Origin: Opitutaceae bacterium
GTDB lineage: Bacteria > Verrucomicrobiota > Verrucomicrobiia > Opitutales > Opitutaceae
Assembly (NCBI GenBank): GCA_025352845.1
Contig: JANXSC010000193.1
Location: forward strand, 1-13,680
DNA length: 13,680 bases
Direction: 5' to 3'
Shown: piece after piece, positions 6,815 to 13,523 of the stretch
Layout of the letters: each line of letters starts with the position of its first letter
Position numbering within the stretch: position 1 is the first letter of the stretch
Notes under the pieces: model-generated
What the model was told of the DNA's origin: nothing
Seen by the model: only the letters and a program-made list of their open reading frames with translations
Database searches by the model: none
Translations under genes and position numbers: made by a program

Positions 6815-7690
6815 TCAGGGAATCTTCAGCTCCATGCCCGGACTGAGTTTCGTATTCATCCCCGCCGGCAGCCGGTCGCGATTAGCAGCGGCGATGGCAT
6901 CGGCCCGCACGCCGTATTTCCGCCCGATCGCAAAAAGGGATTCGCCCGCAGCCACGATGTGGCGCCTGCCCGTGGCGGCGTTTGTCGGCGGACGCGCCGT
7001 CGCTCCACTCTTGGTCGCATTTGACGGCGGCATTTTCGGTGCAACCAGCGGGGTGCTCGACGAAGACGTGACCCGCGGCGGCGTTTCCCCATTTGCCAAA
7101 TCGACCACCGCCGCCGGCGGAGGCGCCGAGCGCGCCGGCAGCGCCTCCGCCGGCAGGGTGATCATCCGCGGCAGGCGATTGACCGGAGTCGCGCCGCCGC
7201 CGCGCAGGGTCGCCAGCTCGGCGCGCAGTTCCTCGTTTTCCCGGCGCAGGTTCACGATGTCGCCCTCCACCTGGAGTCGCACGGATTGATCCTCCAACGG
7301 CCGGCCGGGGATCTGCCGGGCAAATTCGCGCATCGCGATCTTCACCATCCCGCGCACGCCCTCGGCCTCCCTGGAGTTGGGCCGCAGTTCGAGGTATTTG
7401 CGGAAATGATGGTAGGCCTCCAGCGGGTCCTTGGTCTGCTGGAGGTAAATTACCGCAGCCTCGAGGTGCGACTCCGGGGCCGACTGCATCCCGCGTTTGT
7501 CGATCACCTTGAGAAACGCCGTCAGCGCCTCGCTAAGGCGGCCCTGTTTCTTGAGCTGCATCGCCTGCACGAAAAACGGCTCGTCGGTCTCCACCAGCGT
7601 GGGCACGCCATTGCCATCGGAGCAGCCCGCCGCGCCCCAGAGCAGCACGGCCAGCGCGATCATGGTAAAAAAAAGGCGGCGGACAGTCAT
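6815..7690 (-). CDS. Lipoprotein with TPR-like region, coiled coil and C-terminal LysM domain
   Basis: Predicted envelope lipoprotein of 291 residues. MTVRR, a hydrophobic stretch, then WGAAGC give a signal peptide with lipobox and acylated Cys at residue 23. Residues about 36-110 form TPR-like helices (EALTAFLKVIDKRG, EAAVIYLQQTKDPLEAYHHFRKYLELRPNSREAE). A short heptad-like stretch (about 135-164, LQVEGDIVNLRRENEELRAELATL) suggests a coiled coil, followed by a Pro/Ala/Ser-rich linker (165-240). The C-terminus (243-290, RHIVAAGESLFAIGRKYGV... PGMELKIP) is a LysM peptidoglycan-binding domain. The order is membrane anchor, protein-interaction module, oligomerisation, then cell-wall binding. A role in envelope or division scaffolding is inference. 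The signal-peptide coding region contains an eight-T run on the coding strand (A8 at 7667-7674). Divergent from kdsD; first gene of a two-gene unit. Confidence 0.88.
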   Translation of the reverse strand: MTVRRLFFTMIALAVLLWGAAGCSDGNGVPTLVETDEPFFVQAMQLKKQGRLSEALTAFLKVIDKRGMQSAPESHLEAAVIYLQQTKDPLEAYHHFRKYLELRPNSREAEGVRGMVKIAMREFARQIPGRPLEDQSVRLQVEGDIVNLRRENEELRAELATLRGGGATPVNRLPRMITLPAEALPARSAPPPAAVVDLANGETPPRVTSSSSTPLVAPKMPPSNATKSGATARPPTNAATGRRHIVAAGESLFAIGRKYGVRADAIAAANRDRLPAGMNTKLSPGMELKIP

Positions 7691-7706
7691 CAGGCGGGAA
7701 AAGGCA

Positions 7707-7734
7707 TTGAACGTTCGGTCGTGGGGCCTAAATT
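7707..7734 (+). promoter_or_regulatory. Candidate sigma-70-type promoter for kdsD
   Basis: TTGAAC (7707-7712) and TAAATT (7729-7734) are separated by 16 bp in the 74-bp divergent gap between the LysM lipoprotein gene and kdsD. Transcription would start near 7741, about 24 nt before the ATG at 7765. On the opposite strand the same AT-rich hexamer (AATTTA) lies 17 bp from TTGAGT (complement of 7752-7757), so the two divergent promoters may overlap. This is a match by eye only. Confidence 0.4.
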
Positions 7735-7764
7735 CCGCCCCTTTACTTGCGACTCAAACTCTAA

Positions 7765-8754
7765 ATGGCGCTCCATACGAAATCCGTCCTCTCCCGCGCG
7801 CGCGCCTGCATCCGCATCGAGCAGGCCGCGCTGACCGAGACGGCCAAGGCGCTCGGCGCGGAATTTGTGGCCACGGCCCAGGCCGTCGATGCCGTGAGCC
7901 GGGCCGGCGGCAAACTGATCTTCAGCGGCGTCGGCAAGAGCGCGCACATCGCGCAGAAAATCGCCGCGACCTTCAACAGCACCGGCGTCTCCTCGTGTTT
8001 TCTCGACGCCACGCAGGCGTTGCATGGCGATCTCGGGCTCGTGGATGAAGGCGACCTGGTGTTTCTCCTCAGCAACAGCGGGCAGTCCGAGGAGGTGCTA
8101 CGGCTCGTGCCGGTGTTGAAACGCTTCGGCGCGCGCATCGTCGCGTTCACGGGCAACCCCGCGTCGGACCTCGCGCGCAATGCCGACCTGAAACTTTTCT
8201 TCCGCGTGCCGCGCGAGGCGTGTCCGCTCAAACTCGCCCCCACCGCGAGCACGACGGCGGCGCTGGCCCTCGGCGACGCGCTCGCGATGGTGCTCCTCGA
8301 ATCGCGCGGGCTCACGCGCGATGATTTCGCAAAATATCATCCCGCGGGCAATCTGGGCCGCGTCCTGCTTCTCCGCGTAAAGGACATCATGCGCACCGGC
8401 GACCGCCTCCCCACCGCCCTCGACACCGTCTCCACGCAGGACGCCATCCTCGCGATGACGAAGGCCAAGAGCGGCAGCATCGCGCTCGTCGCAAAAAAAA
8501 CCGGCACACTCACCGGCATCCTCACCGACGGGGATTTCCGCCGCAGTGCGCTCACTGGCCCGGATTTTCTCGCGCAACCGGTCACCACGTTCATGACGCG
8601 CAAACCCAAGGTCATTTCCGAAAACGCCCTCGGTGTCGACGCGCTGCGCCTGTTCGAAGCGCACAAGATCGACGACCTCATCGTCGTCGACGCCCGCGGC
8701 CGGCCCGTGGGCCTCATCGACGGCCAGGACCTTCCTAAATTCAAAATCGTTTGA
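7765..8754 (+). CDS. kdsD: D-arabinose-5-phosphate isomerase (KpsF/GutQ/KdsD family)
   Basis: Converts D-ribulose 5-phosphate to D-arabinose 5-phosphate, the first step of Kdo synthesis for LPS; cytoplasmic. The 329 residues show the standard layout: an SIS domain (about 35-185) then two CBS domains (about 205-262 and 272-325). SIS motifs are FSGVGKSA (53-60), HGDLG (87-91), SNSGQSEE (103-110), EACPLKLAPTASTT (151-164) and YHPAGNLGR (191-199). K58, H87, E110, E151 and H192 sit one position from residues I recall as important in E. coli KdsD (K59, H88, E111, E152, H193). Its presence implies an outer membrane with Kdo-containing LPS. GutQ or KpsF paralogues cannot be excluded. The 3' end overlaps the next gene by four bases (TTGA). 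An A8 run at 8493-8500 lies in the first CBS domain. Confidence 0.93.
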   Translation: MALHTKSVLSRARACIRIEQAALTETAKALGAEFVATAQAVDAVSRAGGKLIFSGVGKSAHIAQKIAATFNSTGVSSCFLDATQALHGDLGLVDEGDLVFLLSNSGQSEEVLRLVPVLKRFGARIVAFTGNPASDLARNADLKLFFRVPREACPLKLAPTASTTAALALGDALAMVLLESRGLTRDDFAKYHPAGNLGRVLLLRVKDIMRTGDRLPTALDTVSTQDAILAMTKAKSGSIALVAKKTGTLTGILTDGDFRRSALTGPDFLAQPVTTFMTRKPKVISENALGVDALRLFEAHKIDDLIVVDARGRPVGLIDGQDLPKFKIV

Positions 8755-10001
8755 AGCCTCCCATCCGCATCGCAATCGTCGGGATGGGCGGCTTCGCCAG
8801 CTCGCACCATCAGGTGGTAGCCAAGCTCGAAGAGCGCGGCCACGCCCGGCTCATCGGCACGTGCGACCCGCGCGCCGATCAATTTGTGGGCGAGCAGCAG
8901 ACGTGGAAGCTCGCCGCCCGCGACGTGCAGGTCTTCACCGACTACCGCGCGATGCTCGAGGCCTGTCACCGCGACCTCGACCTCGTGGTGATTCCCACCC
9001 CAATCCAGTTGCACGCGGAGATGCACGCGGCGGCTACCGCCTTGGGCCTGCCCACCTACGTCGAAAAACCACCGACCCTCGATCCAGCCGAACTCGAAAA
9101 AATGATCGCGGCCGACGCGCGCGCGCGGAAGGCATCGCACGTCGGCTTTAACTTCATCATCGAAAAAAAGCGACTCGCGCTGAAGGAGCGGCTCCTCGCC
9201 GGAGAGTTCGGCGCGATTCGGGGCGCGGCGCTGGCGGCACTGTGGCCCCGGCCCGCGAGCTACTTTGCCCGCAACAACTGGGCCGGCCGGCTCATGATGG
9301 GCGAGCGGGTCGTGCTCGATTCGTGTTTCGGCAACGCGATGGCGCACTTCGTCCACAACCTCCTGTTTTGGACCGGCGGCCCCGCGCTCTATTCGTGGGC
9401 GCAGATCGCGGCGGTCCGGGCCGAGCTCTATCGCGCCCACGCGATCGAGGGGGCGGACACCTTTTTCGTCGAGGCGGACACCACGGCGGGCGTCACGATG
9501 CGTTTCGCCCTCTCGCACGCGTGTGCGGGAGCAAGCACGCACGGCGAAACCGTGGTCTGCGACAAGGCCACGCTGCGCTACGCGGTCGGCGGCAGCGTCG
9601 AGATTTGCTGGCGCGACGGGCGCGTGGAGAAGGAGGCGCTCGCGCCCTTCGATGCGTTGCAGGAAAACCATCTCGACTACTACCGCTACCTGCGCGGGGA
9701 GAGTCCGCGGCCGGCGACGACCCTGGCCGACTCGCGGCCGTTCGTCGCGCTCAACGCGCTCGCGCATGTTTCGAGCGGGACGATCACGCCCATTCCAGCC
9801 GGGCAAATCAGCGGCGTGCGCGACGAACAGGAACAGAAAAATTACCTGCAGGTCGCGAACATGAAGACCACGCTCGACAGCTTCCTCGCCCAGGGCGCGT
9901 GGCCCAGTGCCGGCGGCTGGGGCCGCGGCCCGGCCGATGTCGTCACCCCGGCGGACCTCGGGCGCTTTCACAGCGTCGTGCGCGCGATGGCGGCGAAATA
10001 G
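8751..10001 (+). CDS. Gfo/Idh/MocA-family NAD(P)-dependent oxidoreductase
   Basis: Predicted cytoplasmic sugar or polyol dehydrogenase of 416 residues. An N-terminal Rossmann fold (RIAIVGMGGFASSHH, 6-20) and the family motif YVEKPPTL (103-110, with K106 in the usual catalytic-lysine position) are followed by a GFNFIIEKKRLA strand and the C-terminal alpha/beta domain. Instead of the common GxH..D motif it has RNNWAGRLMMGERVVLDSCF then GNAMAHFVHNLLFW (174-207). I believe this belongs to a subfamily with an N-A-x-A-H block. The start is the TTG at 8751, which overlaps the kdsD stop as TTGA; the frame gives no better start and residues 1-10 fit the Rossmann strand. Tight coupling to kdsD suggests a linked role, possibly in cell-surface sugar metabolism, but substrate and direction are unknown. 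Confidence 0.87.
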   Translation: MKPPIRIAIVGMGGFASSHHQVVAKLEERGHARLIGTCDPRADQFVGEQQTWKLAARDVQVFTDYRAMLEACHRDLDLVVIPTPIQLHAEMHAAATALGLPTYVEKPPTLDPAELEKMIAADARARKASHVGFNFIIEKKRLALKERLLAGEFGAIRGAALAALWPRPASYFARNNWAGRLMMGERVVLDSCFGNAMAHFVHNLLFWTGGPALYSWAQIAAVRAELYRAHAIEGADTFFVEADTTAGVTMRFALSHACAGASTHGETVVCDKATLRYAVGGSVEICWRDGRVEKEALAPFDALQENHLDYYRYLRGESPRPATTLADSRPFVALNALAHVSSGTITPIPAGQISGVRDEQEQKNYLQVANMKTTLDSFLAQGAWPSAGGWGRGPADVVTPADLGRFHSVVRAMAAK

Positions 10002-10040
10002 TCTCGACGGTTTCGCCGCCCACCGCGCGATGCCCGCCGC

Positions 10041-10068
10041 TTGTCACGATCGATTTCTCCCCTACGAT
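10041..10068 (+). promoter_or_regulatory. Candidate promoter immediately before fumarase start
   Basis: TTGTCA (10041-10046) and TACGAT (10063-10068), with a 16-bp spacer, are a good match to a sigma-70-type promoter. The -10 box ends seven bases before the ATG at 10076, so the predicted transcription start is 10075 or the A of the ATG itself, which would make the mRNA leaderless. The short gap (74 bp) after the oxidoreductase gene contains no Shine-Dalgarno sequence. Identified by eye. Confidence 0.45.
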
Positions 10069-10075
10069 TTTCGCC

Positions 10076-11719
10076 ATGCCCACGCCGCCCTTTGTTTACC
10101 AAGACCCGATGCCACTCGGTGCCGACGAGACCGAGTATCGCCTGCTCTCGCAAGACGGCGTGAGCACCGCGACCTTTGAGGGTCGCGAGATCCTCAAGGT
10201 CGCGCCCGAGACACTGGCGTATGTGGCGCGGCAGGCGTTTCATGACACGTCGTTCATGCTGCGAACAAAACATCTCCAGCAAGTCGCCGCGATCCTCGAC
10301 GACCCGGAGGCCTCGTCCAACGATCGCTACGTCGCGCTCACGCTGCTGAAGAACGCGGAGATCGCCGCGGAGGGAATTCTGCCGATGTGCCAGGACACCG
10401 GCACCGCCGCGGTGTTTGCGAAAAAAGGCCAGCAAGTGTGGACCGGCGCCAACGACGCCGAATGGATCTCGCGTGGCATCTACGAGTGCTTCACCAAGGA
10501 AAATCTCCGCTACTCCCAAACCGCGCCGCTCGACATGTGGAAAGAGGTCAACACCGGGACCAACCTCCCCGCGCAGATCGACATCATGGCGACGGAGGGC
10601 GCGAACTACGAATTGCTCTTCGTGGCCAAGGGCGGCGGCTCGGCGAACAAGATGTTTCTCTTTCAGGAGACGAAGGCGCTGCTCAACCCGAAAAGTTTTG
10701 AGAAGTGGGTGGGAGAAAAACTCCCGCTCCTCGGCACCGCCGCCTGCCCGCCCTATCATCTGGTCTTCGTCGTCGGCGGCACGAGCGCCGAGGCGTGTAT
10801 GAAGACGCTCAAGCTCGCCTCCACCCGCTACCTCGATGCGCTGCCCACGACCGGCAACGAGCACGGCCGCGCCTTCCGCGATCTCGCGATGGAGGAAAAG
10901 GTCCTGCAGATCGCGCGCGCCACCGGCATCGGCGCGCAGTTTGGCGGGAAGTATTTCGCGCTCGATGTGCGCGTCATCCGCCTGCCGCGCCACGGGGCGA
11001 GCTGCCCCGTCGCGATGGGCGTCTCGTGCAGCGCCGACCGCAACATCAAGGCGAAGATCACGAAGGACGGGATTTTTCTCGAGCAGATGGAAACGAAGCC
11101 CGGCCGCTTCATCCCCGCGGCGAGCCGACTGTGGAAGGACGACAACATCGTCCGCGTCGATCTCAACCGGCCGATGGCGGAGATCCTCGGTGATCTGAAA
11201 AAATATCCCGTGACCACGCGGGTCTCGCTCAGCGGCCCGCTCATCGTCGCGCGCGATAGCGCGCACGCGAAGCTCAAGGAGCGCCTCGATGCCGGCCAGG
11301 GCCTGCCGCAATATCTCAAGGATCACCCCGTCTACTACGCCGGTCCGGCGAAGACACCCACCGGTTACGCCTCGGGATCCTTCGGTCCCACGACCGCCGG
11401 TCGCATGGACAGCTACGTCGATCTTTTTCAGGCGCACGGCGGCTCGATGATCATGCTCGCTAAGGGCAACCGCAGCGCGCAGGTGACGGCCGCATGCAAG
11501 AAGCATGGCGGCTTTTACCTCGGCAGCATCGGCGGGCCCGCGGCGATCCTTGCCAAAGAAAACATCAAGAAAGTTGAGGTGCTGGAATATCCGGAACTCG
11601 GCATGGAGGCCGTGTGGAAAATCGAGGTGCAGGATTTTCCGGCGTTCATCCTCGTCGACGACAAAGGCAACGATTTCTTCGCCAACGGCTGCGCCGCGTG
11701 CCTGCCGGCGAAGGCGTAG
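10076..11719 (+). CDS. fumA: Class I fumarate hydratase, [4Fe-4S]-dependent
   Basis: Interconverts fumarate and L-malate in the citric acid cycle. The 547 residues match the length of E. coli FumA/FumB (548). It has both class I parts: the N-terminal domain with LPMCQDTGTA (102-111), NTGTNLPAQID (159-169) and AKGGGSANK (184-192), and the C-terminal beta domain with GPTTAGRMDSY and GGPAAILA. Cluster cysteines are C105 (MCQDTG), C224 (TAACPPYH) and C318 (GVSCSADRN), the same numbers I recall for the E. coli iron-sulfur ligands. PRHGASCPVAMGVSCSADRNIKAKI is strongly FumA/B-like. The first in-frame start is the ATG at 10076; the frame is open upstream only because it shadows the oxidoreductase gene. 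The cluster of class I enzymes is oxygen-sensitive. The product could also act on related dicarboxylates such as mesaconate, but fumarase is by far the likeliest. Confidence 0.94.
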   Translation: MPTPPFVYQDPMPLGADETEYRLLSQDGVSTATFEGREILKVAPETLAYVARQAFHDTSFMLRTKHLQQVAAILDDPEASSNDRYVALTLLKNAEIAAEGILPMCQDTGTAAVFAKKGQQVWTGANDAEWISRGIYECFTKENLRYSQTAPLDMWKEVNTGTNLPAQIDIMATEGANYELLFVAKGGGSANKMFLFQETKALLNPKSFEKWVGEKLPLLGTAACPPYHLVFVVGGTSAEACMKTLKLASTRYLDALPTTGNEHGRAFRDLAMEEKVLQIARATGIGAQFGGKYFALDVRVIRLPRHGASCPVAMGVSCSADRNIKAKITKDGIFLEQMETKPGRFIPAASRLWKDDNIVRVDLNRPMAEILGDLKKYPVTTRVSLSGPLIVARDSAHAKLKERLDAGQGLPQYLKDHPVYYAGPAKTPTGYASGSFGPTTAGRMDSYVDLFQAHGGSMIMLAKGNRSAQVTAACKKHGGFYLGSIGGPAAILAKENIKKVEVLEYPELGMEAVWKIEVQDFPAFILVDDKGNDFFANGCAACLPAKA

Positions 11720-11733
11720 CTGGCGTGCAGGAC

Positions 11734-11804
11734 CATTGGCGAGTGTCGCCCATGTGGCCGGGCTTTTTGCCCGCCACGGAAAACTGGCGGGGATAAACCC
11801 CGCC
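11734..11804 (+). repeat. Three consecutive hairpins downstream of fumarase
   Basis: Three stem-loops follow each other after the fumarase stop. The first is 11734-11742 with 11746-11754 (GGCGA GTG TCGCC core, 9 bp with one mismatch). The second is 11754-11763 with 11769-11777 (GTGGCCGGGC, TTTTT loop, GCCCGCCAC, one bulge). The third is 11786-11792 with 11798-11804 (GGCGGGG ATAAA CCCCGCC, perfect). None has a T-run after it, so these are not standard intrinsic terminators, though together they may block transcription from fumarase into the opposing genes. Repeat-element origin is likely. The bases 11805-11880 hold only a GCGCCGGCGC palindrome (11848-11857). Confidence 0.55.
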
Positions 11805-11880
11805 CCACAACCGGCAAACGCTGATCCCACTGGTCGAGGGAAAAGAAGCGCCGGCGCGACGTATCACCCGTGTCGCCCAC

Positions 11881-11904
11881 AAAAAAGCCCCGATGTGGCG
11901 GGGC
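11881..11904 (-). terminator. Intrinsic terminator of the sigma/anti-sigma operon
   Basis: Read on the minus strand, GCCCCG, a six-base loop (CCACAT), CGGGGC and then six T form a textbook rho-independent terminator. It lies about 30 bp after the stop of the putative anti-sigma gene (11934). The stem is 11887-11892 with 11899-11904 and the T-run is the complement of 11881-11886. No T-run follows on the plus strand, so it serves mainly the minus-strand operon. Confidence 0.8.
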
Positions 11905-11933
11905 CCAGGCAGTCGCAAGTTACTCGCCCGCGC

Positions 11934-12779
11934 TCAGAACTTCACGCTCAACCGATCGCCGCGCGCGCCAAAGCGGCTGACTTGCTCGTAGAGTCGCTCG
12001 TCGTCGATTCGGCTGGCTACGCGCTCGGTCGTGCGGGCGGAATTTTCCAGCGAGGCCATCGAAACCATCGCGGTGAGGAGGCGCGCCCGGCGGGTCTCAC
12101 TCGGCGGAGTCATCTGCTGCAGCGGCTCAACCGTCGTCCGCGTCGACACTGGCCGCGCTTCGAAGGCGGATCCCAGTGCCGCCGCACGGGACAACTTCGT
12201 GTCCATCGGTGCGGTCGCCACCAAGCCCGGCGCGACAAAGCGAACGGAAGCAGATTGCAGCTCAGCGTCCATCGCCGGTCCGGTCGAAGTCACTGTCGCG
12301 GGAGCTTGCGTCGCGCGATCAATCTCCCCGACAGAGGCAACCATGGCGGAGCCGGAGCCAGCACTGGCAATACGCGCAACCGAGTCGCTCGCTGCACGCT
12401 CAATTGCCAACTGCGAATTTTCAGTGCTCACCGGAGCGAGCGCCAAGCTCGGTGCCGACTTGATCGCCGGGCGAGCTGAGGCCACCGCCGCAGGCTGGAT
12501 GCCGGTGACCGGCACCGCAGGATTTTGCGGACTGCGCAACGAAACGACGGTCACCGCGAGCACGGCTGAGGCCCCGATTAGAATCCGGTGCCGCACAAAA
12601 AATGGCCACACACTCGGCAGCCGTTGCCACCACGGTTTTCGCGCCATGAGCGCGGCGAGTTGTTTCGCGCGGAGCGAGCGGTCGAACTGGCTCCAAAATT
12701 CCGCCGGCGGGCGCTCCGCCCGCTTTAACCGCAGTAAATCTTCAATCGCGATAGGGCGCTTGCTCTCGGGCTTAATCAT
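11934..12779 (-). CDS. Putative anti-sigma factor, single-pass membrane protein of unrecognised family
   Basis: I do not recognise a named domain. The 281-residue product starts at the ATG at 12779, which overlaps the sigma-factor stop as ATGA; the frame is open 27 codons further upstream but that part lies inside the sigma gene. Residues 1-60 are a basic, probably cytoplasmic head (EDLLRLKRAERPPAEFWSQF, then RAKQLAALMARKPWW). About 66-82 is one hydrophobic helix (ILIGASAVLAVTVVSL). Residues 83-225 are a low-complexity Ala/Ser/Val/Pro stretch and the last 55 residues are charged and better structured (ERLYEQVSRFGARGDRLSVKF). Coupling to an ECF sigma gene plus this topology suggests a membrane anti-sigma factor. 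There is no HxxxCxxC zinc-anti-sigma motif. It could instead be an unrelated envelope protein under that sigma factor. Confidence 0.72.
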   Translation of the reverse strand: MIKPESKRPIAIEDLLRLKRAERPPAEFWSQFDRSLRAKQLAALMARKPWWQRLPSVWPFFVRHRILIGASAVLAVTVVSLRSPQNPAVPVTGIQPAAVASARPAIKSAPSLALAPVSTENSQLAIERAASDSVARIASAGSGSAMVASVGEIDRATQAPATVTSTGPAMDAELQSASVRFVAPGLVATAPMDTKLSRAAALGSAFEARPVSTRTTVEPLQQMTPPSETRRARLLTAMVSMASLENSARTTERVASRIDDERLYEQVSRFGARGDRLSVKF

Positions 12780-13423
12780 CGGCGCAAATAGGGCTGTAAC
12801 TCGGACTGCAAAAGCTGTTTCGCGTAGTGCAGGCGAGACCGGACCGTGCCGACCGAGCACGACATCACCTCAGCGATTTCCTGATGACTGAGTCCATCGA
12901 TTTCAAATAAAGTGACCACGGTGCGATGCTTGGTAGACAACTTGTGCAGCGCATCGTTCAATTTTTCTTGGAGCTCCCGCACATAGGTGTCGCGGTCGGC
13001 CCCGGATTTGTCGGTCAAGGCCGCGATGATCTCCTTTGAAACGGGCTCGTCGGAATCGATCCGCTCCAAGCTGAAGAACGAACGCAATTTCGCCTTCCGC
13101 AGGTGGCTCAACGCCGAGTTGACGGCGATCCGATATAGCCAGGTGAAGAATGACGACTGCCCGCCAAACCGGTGCATCGACTGGAAGGCTTTGATGAACG
13201 CGTCCTGCGTGAGATCGGCGGCGTCCTCGCGGTTCGAGGTCATGTGGTAAACGATGCCGTAAACCCGCTCGCGATATTTCAGAATCAACCGATCGAACGC
13301 CGCGACATCCCCACCCTGCACCCGCCGCACGATCTCCAAGTCCGCGTCGGCCTCCTGTCGGCGCTCCGGCGACGCGACGAGCGTCTTACCGCCGAGAATC
13401 TTGGTCGCTTCGATCACACGCAT
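12776..13423 (-). CDS. ECF (sigma-70 family, RpoE/SigW-like) RNA polymerase sigma factor
   Basis: Extracytoplasmic-function sigma factor that redirects RNA polymerase to stress or envelope promoters. Starting at the ATG at 13423 it has 215 residues. Region 2 spans about 36-110, with REDAADLTQDAFIKAFQSM (65-83, core binding and -10 recognition) and FFTWLYRIAVNSALSHLRK (92-110). Region 4 spans about 153-205, with GLSHQEIAEVMSCSVGTVRSRLHYAK (177-202) as the -35-binding helix-turn-helix. The frame continues 49 codons upstream to 13570, but that part is low-complexity, crosses the palindromic repeat and would exceed normal ECF length, so the later start is preferred. A start farther inside is also possible, since the first 25 residues precede the conserved core. 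The stop overlaps the downstream membrane protein (ATGA). No Shine-Dalgarno sequence is visible. Confidence 0.92.
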   Translation of the reverse strand: MRVIEATKILGGKTLVASPERRQEADADLEIVRRVQGGDVAAFDRLILKYRERVYGIVYHMTSNREDAADLTQDAFIKAFQSMHRFGGQSSFFTWLYRIAVNSALSHLRKAKLRSFFSLERIDSDEPVSKEIIAALTDKSGADRDTYVRELQEKLNDALHKLSTKHRTVVTLFEIDGLSHQEIAEVMSCSVGTVRSRLHYAKQLLQSELQPYLRR

Positions 13424-13523
13424 AACCAAGGGGGCGAAAGGGACGGGAGCAAATGTAAAGTGCGTGGATCGCGCAGTCGGGCGCATCTCAGTTTCTTGCA
13501 AACCTCGATCCGGGGTTTCCGGT

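Noticed and set aside
9242..10075. In-frame extension upstream of fumarase giving an 825-residue fusion
   Set aside because: The extra part overlaps the oxidoreductase gene in another frame and is Arg-rich nonsense. Class I fumarase length and cysteine numbering fit a start at 10076.
9968..11830. 620-codon open frame on the minus strand opposite fumarase, and similar long antisense frames at 1112-2512 and 8337-9971
   Set aside because: They are shadows of well-identified plus-strand genes in GC-rich DNA. The proteins are Arg/Asp/Glu/His-rich with no recognisable domain.
12780..12860. 27-codon N-terminal extension of the putative anti-sigma protein
   Set aside because: It lies inside the sigma-factor coding region in another frame. 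The ATGA overlap at 12776-12779 is the natural start.
12031..12891. 286-codon plus-strand open frame opposite the anti-sigma gene
   Set aside because: Antisense shadow. The opposite strand has a coherent protein with a transmembrane segment, coupling to the sigma gene and its own terminator.
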